In this document: positions 26,868-34,904 of the stretch, one piece after another
Position numbering within the stretch: the stretch's first letter is position 1
Layout of the letters: every line of letters begins with the position of its first letter
Assembly: GCF_900156055.1 (NCBI RefSeq)
Contig: NZ_FTMQ01000009.1
Span: 1-64,000 of the forward strand
Length of the DNA stretch: 64,000 nt
Reading direction: 5' to 3'
DNA from: Rhizobium sp. RU33A
GTDB lineage: Bacteria > Pseudomonadota > Alphaproteobacteria > Rhizobiales > Rhizobiaceae
Position numbers and translations under genes: made by a program
Notes under the pieces: generated by a model
The model's database searches: none
What the model was told of the DNA's origin: nothing
Seen by the model: the letters and a program-made list of their open reading frames with translations, nothing else

Positions 26868-26920
26868 GTCGAGCGAGAAGCTCCTCGTGAGGTTTACCAG
26901 GCCCCGCTTCTCTCTCTCAC

Positions 26921-26937
26921 CTTAAGGCTGGCTTAAG
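26921..26937. promoter_or_regulatory. CTTAAG-N5-CTTAAG box upstream of ldt-A/dsbG
   Basis: CTTAAGGCTGGCTTAAG. Two 6-base half-sites in an 11-base period, the arrangement bound by OmpR-family regulators (PmrA-box type). It is 54 nt upstream of ldt-A. The same arrangement, in the opposite orientation, is at 29044-29060. Confidence 0.75.
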
Positions 26938-26973
26938 GCTCACCTCCGCTCCCGTAGCACAGAAAGCGATCGC

Positions 26974-28341
26974 TCACGCTTCTGAACCTGGCAGCTCCAG
27001 ACAAACGCAGAAACCTGACTGCCGCTGGAATGACATCCGACCACCAATCTTTGTCAGGGCCATTTCAACAATCGAAAGGCCGAGGCCGCTTCCGAGCGCG
27101 TTTGCGCTGTTGCCGCGCTGGAACCGAGCCTTGAGACGCTGCTCGTCCTTTTCATCGATACCGGCTCCGGTGTCGCACACGGCTATCGTCGTGCCTGCCT
27201 CGGTCTGTGTGCCGATGATCCGGACGGATGAATTGCGCGGCGCATATTGCAGGGCGTTTTCGATGACATTGCGCAAGGCCAGCCGCAAAAGGGTCTTGCC
27301 TGGCACTCTTATCATCAGGTCCTGCGCAATCTCGGTCTCAACGGTGATCTCCCTCGACGAAACGAGTGCCGCCATTTCACCGCGCAGCTCTTCGACCATT
27401 GCTTTGACCACTACAGTTTCTGATGTCGAAGAGCTGTCCAATGAGTCGATGGCTGCGAGGTCTATCAACTGGCGAACGAGGCGCCCGGTGCGGTCTACAC
27501 TCAGCGAGATCTGGTTGAGGGCATTGGCGCGGACTTCATCGCTATCGCTGCGAAGGGCGACCTGGGCCTGGGTCTTCAAACCGGATAGCGGCGTCTTCAG
27601 CTCGTGGGCCGCATAGGCGATGAAGGTCTTTTCCCGCTCGCGGGCCTCCTCCACGCGTTGGAACAGGGCGTTGAGGGAGCCGAGCAGAGGCCTGATCTCG
27701 CGGGGCGCTCCGCTATCGTCGACGGGGTGGAGTTCGTCGGCTGAGCGCAGCGACAAGGTGTCGGCGACTTGTCGGAGGGGGGAAAGACCGCGCCCGACAC
27801 TCAGCCAGATCAGACCGGCGAGAATGGGCAGGATCGCCAGGGCAGGAACGAGCTGGCCCTTGATGACGTCACCGACCAGCTTTTCGCGGATCTCGATGCT
27901 ATCGCCGACGAGGACCCTGACACCCAGCTCGGGATTGATGACAGCGTAGACACGCCAGCGCTCGCCGTTGACGAGCTTTTCGGCGAATCCGCTTTCGTGA
28001 TCGGCGAGCGACGTGTTGGGCGCGCTCTCCGACCGGCTGACAAGATCACCCTGAAGGGACCAGATCTGACAGGACAATTGCCGGCTATAGTCTCCTTCAT
28101 GCAGGCCGAAGCCTTCGGGTATGCCAGCAGCCTGCGCGGCATCGACCGCTGCTGCGACGTCGATATGGTGGTCGGTGATCAGTGAACTCACCATACGCGC
28201 TGCTTCCGTCAGGCGCGCGTCGAGTACACGCTCGACCTCGCGCTGCGTGCTGAGATAGGTCCAAAGCACGGCGAGGAGCCATACGGCACCTGTCGCCGCG
28301 AGAAGAATGAGAAAAAGCCTAAGCCGGATCGATCGCATCAC
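26974..28341 (-). CDS. Sensor histidine kinase of a two-component system
   Basis: Encodes 455 residues: an N-terminal helix ('RLFLILLAATGAVWLLAVLW'), a periplasmic domain of about 120 residues, a second helix near residue 165 ('LVPALAILPILAGLIWLSVG'), HAMP, an H-box 'FIAYAAHELKTPLSGLKTQA' with phospho-acceptor histidine, N-box 'NVIENALQYAPR', and G-boxes 'DTGAGIDEKD' and 'GSGLGLSIVE'. QseC/TctE-like. The start overlaps the response regulator stop (ATGA). The periplasmic domain has one cysteine in 'QLSCQIWSLQGDL', and single cysteines or disulfides could report on periplasmic redox state; that is speculation. Ligand unknown. Confidence 0.92.
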   Translation of the reverse strand: MMRSIRLRLFLILLAATGAVWLLAVLWTYLSTQREVERVLDARLTEAARMVSSLITDHHIDVAAAVDAAQAAGIPEGFGLHEGDYSRQLSCQIWSLQGDLVSRSESAPNTSLADHESGFAEKLVNGERWRVYAVINPELGVRVLVGDSIEIREKLVGDVIKGQLVPALAILPILAGLIWLSVGRGLSPLRQVADTLSLRSADELHPVDDSGAPREIRPLLGSLNALFQRVEEAREREKTFIAYAAHELKTPLSGLKTQAQVALRSDSDEVRANALNQISLSVDRTGRLVRQLIDLAAIDSLDSSSTSETVVVKAMVEELRGEMAALVSSREITVETEIAQDLMIRVPGKTLLRLALRNVIENALQYAPRNSSVRIIGTQTEAGTTIAVCDTGAGIDEKDEQRLKARFQRGNSANALGSGLGLSIVEMALTKIGGRMSFQRQSGFCVCLELPGSEA

Positions 28342-28997
28342 GGTTTCCCCATGCGGTATCCGACACCGCGCACGGTTTCGATCGAGGTGGCACCCAGTTT
28401 GTGGCGCAGCTTGTGTACGTGGACCTCGATCGTGTTGCTCTCAATCTCTTCCTGCCAGCCATAGAGCCTCGTTTCCAATATCTGCTTGGAGTGAACCATG
28501 GTGGGATTTTCCATCAAGGCCAGGAGGACGGCAAATTCCCGCCGTGACAGCCCAATGATTTCGCCGTTCTGCAAAACCTCCATGCTGGCCGGGTCAAGGG
28601 TCATTCCTTCCCAAGTCAGCTTGGGTGTCGCGCGTCCTTCAGCACGCCGGGTAATGGCGCGTAGCCGTGCTGCCACTTCGTCGAGGTCGAAGGGTTTGCC
28701 GAGATAGTCGTCGGCGCCGGCGTCGAGTCCATCAATGCGATCGGTCACCTCATCCTTGGCCGTCAACAGAAGAACGGGCGTGCGGTTGTTGGCGGCGCGC
28801 ATCGCGCGAAGCAGATCCAGCCCGGATCCATCCGGCAGCATGCGGTCGAGCAAGATGGCATCGAAGCTATCGCTTTCAATTGCGGCCATCGCGTCAGAAA
28901 GCGTGCTGACGGTGTCTGCCGAGAAGCCGGCGAGACCAAGCCCCACCTTTAAACCGTCGAGCAGAACCGCGTCGTCTTCGATGACAAGGATGCGCAT
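28338..28997 (-). CDS. OmpR-family response regulator (QseB/PmrA-like)
   Basis: Encodes 219 residues: receiver domain with acidic pocket 'ILVIEDDAVLLDG', phospho-acceptor in 'DAILLDRMLPDGSGLDLLRA' and lysine in 'GKPFDLDEVAARL', then a winged helix with 'LSRREFAVLLALMENPTMVH' and 'NTIEVHVHKLRHKLG' and 'VRGVGYRM'. The start is the ATG at 28995-28997; the larger frame upstream to 29225 is the complement of dsbD and is ignored. It is divergent from dsbD and shares a 113-nt spacer that contains a CTTAAG-N5-CTTAAG box, so it likely activates dsbD and itself. Confidence 0.93.
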   Translation of the reverse strand: MRILVIEDDAVLLDGLKVGLGLAGFSADTVSTLSDAMAAIESDSFDAILLDRMLPDGSGLDLLRAMRAANNRTPVLLLTAKDEVTDRIDGLDAGADDYLGKPFDLDEVAARLRAITRRAEGRATPKLTWEGMTLDPASMEVLQNGEIIGLSRREFAVLLALMENPTMVHSKQILETRLYGWQEEIESNTIEVHVHKLRHKLGATSIETVRGVGYRMGKP

Positions 28998-29043
28998 CAC
29001 ACCTCCGTGAGAAAAATGTCGTTTCCTGCCATGGCCCGCCCAG

Positions 29044-29060
29044 CTTAAGCCTGCCTTAAG
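29044..29060. promoter_or_regulatory. CTTAAG-N5-CTTAAG box between the response regulator and dsbD
   Basis: CTTAAGCCTGCCTTAAG. Reversed, it reads CTTAAG-GCAGG-CTTAAG and differs from the 26921-26937 box at only one base of the spacer. It lies 50 nt before the dsbD ATG and 47 nt before the response regulator start. Confidence 0.75.
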
Positions 29061-29110
29061 CTGCCCCGCGGAAACGGGCGCACATTCGATGCGTAACAAG
29101 GAATGATGGA

Positions 29111-30937
29111 ATGCAGCTCTTGAGGCACCTGGCGATCTTCTTCTCCGCTTTGCTCTTCTCCGGCATCGCCATCGCCCAGATCGCGCCGCTCCAGATGGAC
29201 GAGGCGTTCCGGCCTTCGCTGTCACGGATCTCCGCCACCGAAGTTGCCGTCACGTGGGAGATCGAACCTGGCTACTATCTCTACCGGGAATATCTCTCCG
29301 CCAAAAGTGGCGATGGCAGCCCGCTGAAACTGGAGACGCCTGCCGGCAAGATCAAGGAGGATCCGGGGTTTGGGTCGACGGAGGTCTACTACAATACCGC
29401 CCGGGCGACGCTCGTCAGCGATGCGTCGACGATCGAGTTGACGTATCAAGGCTGTCAGGATGGCGGGCTCTGCTATCCGCCCGTCACCAAGACTATAGAC
29501 ATGGCCCGTCTGCAATTCAGTGGCTCCGAGCACGGAGGCCCAATATCCGCCCAGGCACCGAATGCATCGCAAAGCGGATGGTCGTCCTTCAGCGCTCAAA
29601 AACCGGATTTTGCGCTCGCACAGGATGAAGTGACAACCGGTGTCGATGCACTCCTGGCGCGCGGCGGCCTGCCTCTGCTTCTGATTGGCTTCGTTGGTTT
29701 CGGCGTGCTTCTGGCCTTCACCCCCTGCGTCTTTCCCATGTATCCTATCGTTGCTGCCATGCTGTCGCGCGAAGGCGAGGCGCTTTCGCCGAAACGTGGT
29801 TTCATCCTTTCGAGCGTCTATGTCGGAGCGCTGGCATTGGCGTTTGGGCTGTTCGGTATGGTCGCGGCCTGGTCGGGGCAGAACCTGCAATTTGCCTTGC
29901 AGTCGACAACGGCCACCATTGTCATCGCAAGCCTGTTTCTGATCCTCGCCCTGTCCAACTTCGGGCTCTTCGAGATCCAGGTGCCGGCGGGGCTCAGCAG
30001 TCGCCTATCGTCCGGGGGGCGCCGTGGCGGATCCCTCGGTGGGGCTGCGATGCTGGGCTTTACCTCCGCATTTCTCATTGGTCCCTGTGTCACCGCGCCA
30101 CTCGCGGGCGCGCTTCTCTACATTGCCCGCACCGGAGATGTCCTTATCGGGGCGGTCGCATTGTTCGCGCTCGGGCTTGGCAAAGGCCTCCCCTTGATCC
30201 TCATGGCAACGCTCGGCGGTAAGGCATTGCCGCGTGCGGGGGCTTGGATGGCAAGCATCCGCTCCGCTTTCGGCTTCGGTTTCATCGGAACGGCGACCTG
30301 GATGGTCAGCCCTCTTCTGCCTGAAACGCTGGTGCTTTTTGCCTGGGCCTGTCTGGCCGTGTCGGTCGGCGTGTTCCTCTGGCACATGCGGGTTGCAAAT
30401 GCTTCTCCTGGCGCGGCTGTCATCTCGCGATTTGTGGCCACTGTTTCGATAGCCTGGGGAGCCCTGCTGCTCGTCGGCGTCGGCCTCGGTGCCCGTGATC
30501 CGCTTGCCCCTCTGGAGCCGCTCACAATGAAGACGGAGTTCGGACAGACGGCGAGCGAGATCGCGAAATCGGACTTTGAAGCCGTCGCCTCGCCACAAGC
30601 GCTGACTTCGGTGCTGGCCGAAGCTTCGGCCGAGAACAGGCCGAGCCTCGTCTATGTGACCGCGGATTGGTGCGTCACCTGCCGCGCCATAGAACGAACC
30701 GTTCTGCCGGCCCAGAGCGTCTCGGCGGCTCTCGATGATGCGCGCCTGCTGACCATCGACATGACCGCGACCTCTCCAGAGACAAATGAACTGCTGAAGT
30801 CCCTCAATGCCATCGGTCCGCCGACGATGATCTTCTTCGATCACGAAAGGCAGGAAGTGGCGGGAACGCGCCTGGTGGGCGACATAACGATCGGCAAGCT
30901 TGCTGCCTCCGCCCGGGCGGCCAAGGGTACGCCCTGA
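29111..30937 (+). CDS. dsbD: DsbD, thiol:disulfide interchange protein
   Basis: Encodes 608 residues in the classic three-domain layout: signal peptide and periplasmic alpha domain with the cysteine pair in 'LTYQGCQDGGLCYPPVTKTI' (about residues 115-125), a membrane domain with the two helix cysteines in 'LAFTPCVFPMYPIVAAMLSR' and 'AFLIGPCVTAPLAGALLYIA', and a C-terminal thioredoxin-like gamma domain with 'YVTADWCVTCRAIERTV' (CVTC). It carries electrons from cytoplasmic thioredoxin to periplasmic DsbC/DsbG and other acceptors. It begins the operon dsbD-tlpA-ldtB-dsbA-trx; the next gene overlaps its stop (TGATG). Confidence 0.95.
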   Translation: MQLLRHLAIFFSALLFSGIAIAQIAPLQMDEAFRPSLSRISATEVAVTWEIEPGYYLYREYLSAKSGDGSPLKLETPAGKIKEDPGFGSTEVYYNTARATLVSDASTIELTYQGCQDGGLCYPPVTKTIDMARLQFSGSEHGGPISAQAPNASQSGWSSFSAQKPDFALAQDEVTTGVDALLARGGLPLLLIGFVGFGVLLAFTPCVFPMYPIVAAMLSREGEALSPKRGFILSSVYVGALALAFGLFGMVAAWSGQNLQFALQSTTATIVIASLFLILALSNFGLFEIQVPAGLSSRLSSGGRRGGSLGGAAMLGFTSAFLIGPCVTAPLAGALLYIARTGDVLIGAVALFALGLGKGLPLILMATLGGKALPRAGAWMASIRSAFGFGFIGTATWMVSPLLPETLVLFAWACLAVSVGVFLWHMRVANASPGAAVISRFVATVSIAWGALLLVGVGLGARDPLAPLEPLTMKTEFGQTASEIAKSDFEAVASPQALTSVLAEASAENRPSLVYVTADWCVTCRAIERTVLPAQSVSAALDDARLLTIDMTATSPETNELLKSLNAIGPPTMIFFDHERQEVAGTRLVGDITIGKLAASARAAKGTP

Positions 30938-31752
30938 TGGATGTCGTGACACTGGGGCCGCTTGCCTTCGCATCCGACAGGCTGGCGACAATCATCGGGA
31001 TTTTCGTGTTCCTCGGGCTCGGCTCATGGCTGGCGGGTCGCTATGACAAAAGGCTCGCGCCTTGGACGACCGCTGCGCTGCTATCGGGCCTCATCGCCGC
31101 GCGGGCACTGCATGTCCTGATGCATCTCGACAGCTTTCTCACTGAGCCATGGCGGGCCCTGTATGTCTGGCAGGGTGGTTTTTCGATGATCGGAGGCGCG
31201 ATCGGTGTTGCGATCACGCTTGTCTTTTTGATGCGTGAATCCCGGCAGACCCTGCCGCTTGCAGCCGTGTCGCTCGCCGCAGGATGCTTTGTCTGGTTCG
31301 CGCTTACCATGCTCTGGCAAGCAGCCGAAGGAGCGGCTGCACCCCGTTTCACGCTGGCAAATCTTGATGGATCTCAGTTTGTCGCCTTGTCGGAGCGTGA
31401 TGGACGCCCTGCTGTCGTCAACCTCTGGGCAACCTGGTGTCCGCCTTGCCGCCGCGAAATGCCACTTCTGGCGGAAGTGGCCGCGGCTCGGACAGACGTC
31501 GATTTCATCTTCGCCAATCAGGGTGAGGGGCCTGCGACGATCCGGGCCTATCTCGACGGTCAGAACCTCCGGCTCGAAACCATCCTGCTTGATCCGGCCC
31601 ATTCCCTTTCGCGCCACTACGCAGCGCCCGGAATGCCGGTCACCCTCTTTCTTGGCGCTGACGGCCAGGTTGTCACCACCCATTTCGGAGAGATCTCGCG
31701 CGAGTCCTTGAATGCCGCCATCGCCCGACTGATCCCCGCAGACAAGGAATAA
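30937..31752 (+). CDS. Membrane-anchored TlpA-type thioredoxin with Lgt-like N-terminus
   Basis: Encodes 271 residues. The first 130 contain four hydrophobic helices and read like the N-terminal half of prolipoprotein diacylglyceryl transferase: 'LGPLAFASDRLATIIGIFVF' resembles the start of Lgt, and 'ARALHVLMHLDSF' with 'VWQGGFSMIGGAIG' resembles its next conserved block. The C-terminal part is a TlpA/ResA-type thioredoxin fold with 'VVNLWATWCPPCRREMPLLA' (CPPC) and cis-proline in 'APGMPVTLFLGAD'. The catalytic half of Lgt is absent, so lipoprotein modification is not expected. Probably the anchored reductant fed by DsbD for extracytoplasmic thiols. It overlaps dsbD by one base and ends 6 nt before ldt-B. 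Confidence 0.85.
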   Translation: MDVVTLGPLAFASDRLATIIGIFVFLGLGSWLAGRYDKRLAPWTTAALLSGLIAARALHVLMHLDSFLTEPWRALYVWQGGFSMIGGAIGVAITLVFLMRESRQTLPLAAVSLAAGCFVWFALTMLWQAAEGAAAPRFTLANLDGSQFVALSERDGRPAVVNLWATWCPPCRREMPLLAEVAAARTDVDFIFANQGEGPATIRAYLDGQNLRLETILLDPAHSLSRHYAAPGMPVTLFLGADGQVVTTHFGEISRESLNAAIARLIPADKE

Positions 31753-31758
31753 CAGCGA

Positions 31759-32466
31759 ATGAGACTTACAGATTTGTGGCCGGTTATCGGCATCTTAAAA
31801 AAATTGGTCATAGGGGCAGGGCTTGCTTTCCTGCTCGCCGCCTGCTCGCAGACGACGGGCACGCCGTCTCAGCCATCTCCACCGCCTATCGATCCGGCGT
31901 TGCAGGCCATGTATGGCGAGGTGCAGGACGGTGAGGAAACCATTCCCGCTGTCGATGTGTCGAAAATGGATCCGCGCAATGTTCGCCAGATCGTCAACTA
32001 TCGCACCTCCTATGCGCCCGGTACGATCGTGGTCGATCCCTATGCCCGCTTCCTCTATCTCGTCATGGAGGGCGAGAAGGCGATGCGCTACGGTGTCGGC
32101 GTCGCCAAGGCCGGGCTCGAATTCCAGGGCGAAGGCGACATCAAGCGAAAGGCACGCTGGCCGGGCTGGGTGCCGACACCCAACATGATCGCCCGAGAGC
32201 CTGACCGTTATGGTCCGCTGGCACAGGGATTGCCGGGTGGCATCGGCAATCCACTCGGGGCGCGTGCGCTCTATCTCTATCAGGGAGGCAAGGACACGCT
32301 CTACCGTATCCATGGCACCAACGAGGCGTGGTCGATCGGGCAGTCGGTTTCCTCGGGTTGCATTCGCCTTCTCAACCAGGACATCATCGATCTGCATGCC
32401 CGTGTTCCGGAAGGGTCGAAGATGGTTGTTCTGACTGCCGAAGAATCCGGAAAGGGAGAATTCTGA
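31759..32466 (+). CDS. L,D-transpeptidase (YkuD) lipoprotein, copy B
   Basis: Encodes 235 residues. The lipobox is in 'LAFLLAACSQTT'. The YkuD domain matches copy A: 'APGTIVVDPYARFLYLVMEG', 'RYGVGVAKAGLEFQGEGDIK', 'RIHGTNEAWSIGQSVSSGCI' with the catalytic cysteine, and 'NQDIIDLHARVPEGSKMVVL'. It acts on peptidoglycan in the periplasm. The gene is fourth in a block of reducing-side thiol proteins, with the stop overlapping dsbA (TGATG). That four of the five genes here handle cysteines makes the transpeptidase a probable client of them. Confidence 0.88.
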   Translation: MRLTDLWPVIGILKKLVIGAGLAFLLAACSQTTGTPSQPSPPPIDPALQAMYGEVQDGEETIPAVDVSKMDPRNVRQIVNYRTSYAPGTIVVDPYARFLYLVMEGEKAMRYGVGVAKAGLEFQGEGDIKRKARWPGWVPTPNMIAREPDRYGPLAQGLPGGIGNPLGARALYLYQGGKDTLYRIHGTNEAWSIGQSVSSGCIRLLNQDIIDLHARVPEGSKMVVLTAEESGKGEF

Positions 32467-33077
32467 TGATGAAGCGTCGCACAATACTGACATCAGGGCT
32501 TGCCCTTGGCACGTTCGCCGTCTTCGGCAGTCGCCTGGCCTTCGGGCAAGAACTGACGAAGGACGAGGTCTTCAACGACAAGGACGCACCGTTTCTTGGA
32601 AACCCGAAGGGGGATGTCACTGTGGTCGAGTTCTTCGATTACCAGTGCCCTTACTGCAAGAAGGCCCACCCGACGGTGAAGAAGGTCATCGAGAGAGATG
32701 GCAATGTGAAGCTGGTCATGAAGGACTGGCCGATCTTCGGCGATGCCTCGATCTTCGCAGCGCAGGCTGTTCTGGGGGCGGCCCAGATCGGCAAATACGA
32801 AATTGCCATGGGCGCCCTGATGAAGACCAAGGGCAAACTCACCCATGACGACATCGAAAGCACATTGACCGGTGCCGGCTTGTCCATGGACGAAATCGCC
32901 GTCTCGGTGAACAAACACACAGCCAAAATTTCAGACCTGCTGGATCGCAACTATGCCCAGGCCACTGCCTTTAACTTCGCCGGAACTCCGGCCTATGTGA
33001 TCGGATCGAGCCTTTACCCCGGAGTGCTCGACGAAAAGGCGCTTGTTGCCGCCATCGCACGCGCCCGGCAGGGCTAA
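32466..33077 (+). CDS. DsbA/Com1-like periplasmic thiol protein
   Basis: Encodes 203 residues with a signal peptide ('TILTSGLALGTFAVFGSRLAF') preceded by MMKRR; a Tat-like or Sec signal. The active site is 'VVEFFDYQCPYCKKAHPTVK' (CPYC) and the cis-proline is in 'FAGTPAYVIGSSLYPG', the pattern of DsbA-family proteins of the BdbD/Com1 type. The start overlaps the ldt-B stop by one base. It may be an oxidase or a reductase; DsbD in the same operon argues for a reducing or isomerase role. The longer frame to 32328 is not real. Confidence 0.88.
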   Translation: MMKRRTILTSGLALGTFAVFGSRLAFGQELTKDEVFNDKDAPFLGNPKGDVTVVEFFDYQCPYCKKAHPTVKKVIERDGNVKLVMKDWPIFGDASIFAAQAVLGAAQIGKYEIAMGALMKTKGKLTHDDIESTLTGAGLSMDEIAVSVNKHTAKISDLLDRNYAQATAFNFAGTPAYVIGSSLYPGVLDEKALVAAIARARQG

Positions 33078-33081
33078 GCGC

Positions 33082-33537
33082 ATGCGTTCGATTTCGAAAT
33101 GCAACCGCCGCGACTTCCTCGTTGGTGGCCTCGCCGTCATGCTGGCCCCTGCGGGCGAAGCGCTTGCGGCTTCGACGGTGGTCGGCCCGATACGATCCGT
33201 CCGGGATTATACCGAAGCAATTGCCTTTGCCCGTATGCGCAATAAGTACGCGCTCGTCGATATCGCTGCAGATTGGTGTGCCTTCTGCAAGACGATCGAT
33301 GGTCAGATCCTCGTGCATCCGAGGGTCCGGGCGCGGATGAATGAATTCGCTCTGCTCAAGATCGATGTGACCGCCTGGACGGCGGACAATGCCGCATTGC
33401 TTCAGCTTTTAAATGTGCAAGGGCCTCCAACCGTCTTCATTGTAGAGACAGGCGAGGGAAAAGAGGTTCTGGGTTCACGGACCGTCGGCGAGTTCGACGT
33501 CGAGAATCTGGTCGGCCGGCTGGAGAGTGCGCGCTAA
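33082..33537 (+). CDS. Tat-exported thioredoxin-like protein (DsbD gamma-like)
   Basis: Encodes 151 residues. The N-terminus 'SKCNRRDFLVGGLAVMLAPA' has RR followed by DFLVGG, a Tat signal. The thioredoxin fold has 'YALVDIAADWCAFCKTIDGQ' (CAFC) and a cis-proline in 'VQGPPTVFIVETGEG', and resembles the C-terminal gamma domain of DsbD ('ADWCVTCRAIE' in the gene at 29111). A free-standing DsbD gamma-like domain exported to the periplasm is unusual; it could be an extra electron acceptor. It follows dsbA by 4 nt and ends the operon. An upstream ATG at 33043 would overlap dsbA and lacks signal character. Confidence 0.82.
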   Translation: MRSISKCNRRDFLVGGLAVMLAPAGEALAASTVVGPIRSVRDYTEAIAFARMRNKYALVDIAADWCAFCKTIDGQILVHPRVRARMNEFALLKIDVTAWTADNAALLQLLNVQGPPTVFIVETGEGKEVLGSRTVGEFDVENLVGRLESAR

Positions 33538-33566
33538 CTTGGCCGGACATTCCCGGAAAACAGCAA

Positions 33567-34904
33567 CTAGTGAGCGTCAGATCCGCTACTAACAGGAAGG
33601 GTCACCGTTGCCCGCAGGCCACCTTCTGCCCGGTTGGTCAGTTCCACATCCCCGCCCTGGGCACGAAGAATGTCGCGCGCAATCGTTAGGCCGAGACCGT
33701 GGCCGCCCGTGTCACGGGAACGGGACGCCTCGAGGCGCTCGAAGGGGCTGAACACGCGTTGCAGGTCCTCCTGGGAGATTCCTGGACCGTCGTCATCGAT
33801 ATGAATGCGGGCGGCGGATCCGTCCAGCTCACCACTGATGTGAAGCTTGCCGCCGTATCTCTGGGCATTTTCGATCAGATTGCGAATGGCACGGCGCACC
33901 GTAAGCTCCCGCAGTGGTGTCGTGACGACCGGCATGCTGCCGAGTGTTACCGGGGCCGCCGTCGTGTTGAGTTCATCGGCCAGCCGGGCGACCAGAGCAA
34001 AGGGGTCGGACGGACGCTTGTCACCTGCTTCACTGAGGCCCCGCGCATAGGCCAGGGTCGTTTCGGTCATTTCCTGCATTTCGTCGAGAATGCGGGTGAT
34101 CCGCTCGCGCAGTTGATCCTCATCGACGAATTCGGCTTGCAGCCTGAGGGCCGTGATCGGGCTTCGCAGATCGTGGCCAAGCGCCGCCAGAATGCGGGTC
34201 CGTTCGCGCACTGCGTTCACAAGCCGTGCATGCAGCCGGTGGAGTGCCTTTGTCAGGACCTTGACTTCGCTCGGACCGGTTTCGTTGAGCTTCGGTGCGT
34301 TTCGGTCGAGATCCAGGGCGTCTGCCGTGTCAGCGAGTTGCCGCAAGGGTAGGGTAATGCGCGACAGCAGGAAGCGCATGACAATCCAGACGGCGAGGGC
34401 CGAGAGGATTGCGCCGAGCAACAGCCGCGGCGGCAGGAATGCGCCGGGCCGCTCCAGGGAGGCCTCGATGTTGAGCCATTGCCCCTCCGACGTCGGAAGA
34501 GACAAGCGCAGCGTTGCTGGTGTGAGGCCAATCCGGCGCGCGAACGCCGTCAACGGTCCATTGTCGCGGTGGTCGAAGGAGGAACCGCCACGCGCCGCCA
34601 ACTCCACGCGCGCGTCTCCATCTGATGTCACGGCGGGGACAATTGGCGTGTCGCCCAACCGGAATATCACGCGGTCAGATCCGGCGGCCGAAAGAACGTC
34701 CATCCTCGCCGGTTCAGGGATCTTCGGCAGGAGACCAACCAGGCGTTCACCTTGCCTTACGATATCCGCCCTTTGCTCCTCCACATGGGAGAGGCCCCGC
34801 TCTGCACCGAACAAGGCGAGAAACAGGATCTGGGTAAAGATCAGCGCCGCCAGGGTGGTCAGTCCGATCTGTGCACTGAGATCCTTGGGCCATCCAACTT
34901 TCAT
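33567..34904 (-). CDS. Sensor histidine kinase of the second two-component system
   Basis: Encodes 445 residues: N-terminal helix 'LTTLAALIFTQILFLALFGA', periplasmic domain, second helix 'PRLLLGAILSALAVWIVMRF' near residue 175, HAMP ('LSRITLPLRQLADTADALDL'), H-box 'ILAALGHDLRSPITALRLQA', N-box 'NLIENAQRYGG', G-boxes 'DDGPGISQED' and 'GGHGLGLTIA'. EnvZ-like. Co-transcribed with its response regulator (ATGA overlap). It converges with the thioredoxin operon. Nothing in the sequence names the stimulus; the EF-hand gene just upstream of the pair is divergent and might be a target or sensor partner. Confidence 0.92.
   Translation of the reverse strand: MKVGWPKDLSAQIGLTTLAALIFTQILFLALFGAERGLSHVEEQRADIVRQGERLVGLLPKIPEPARMDVLSAAGSDRVIFRLGDTPIVPAVTSDGDARVELAARGGSSFDHRDNGPLTAFARRIGLTPATLRLSLPTSEGQWLNIEASLERPGAFLPPRLLLGAILSALAVWIVMRFLLSRITLPLRQLADTADALDLDRNAPKLNETGPSEVKVLTKALHRLHARLVNAVRERTRILAALGHDLRSPITALRLQAEFVDEDQLRERITRILDEMQEMTETTLAYARGLSEAGDKRPSDPFALVARLADELNTTAAPVTLGSMPVVTTPLRELTVRRAIRNLIENAQRYGGKLHISGELDGSAARIHIDDDGPGISQEDLQRVFSPFERLEASRSRDTGGHGLGLTIARDILRAQGGDVELTNRAEGGLRATVTLPVSSGSDAH

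Noticed and set aside
28998-29225. Longer start for the response regulator
   Set aside because: Overlaps dsbD on the other strand and has no receiver-domain sequence before the ATG at 28997.
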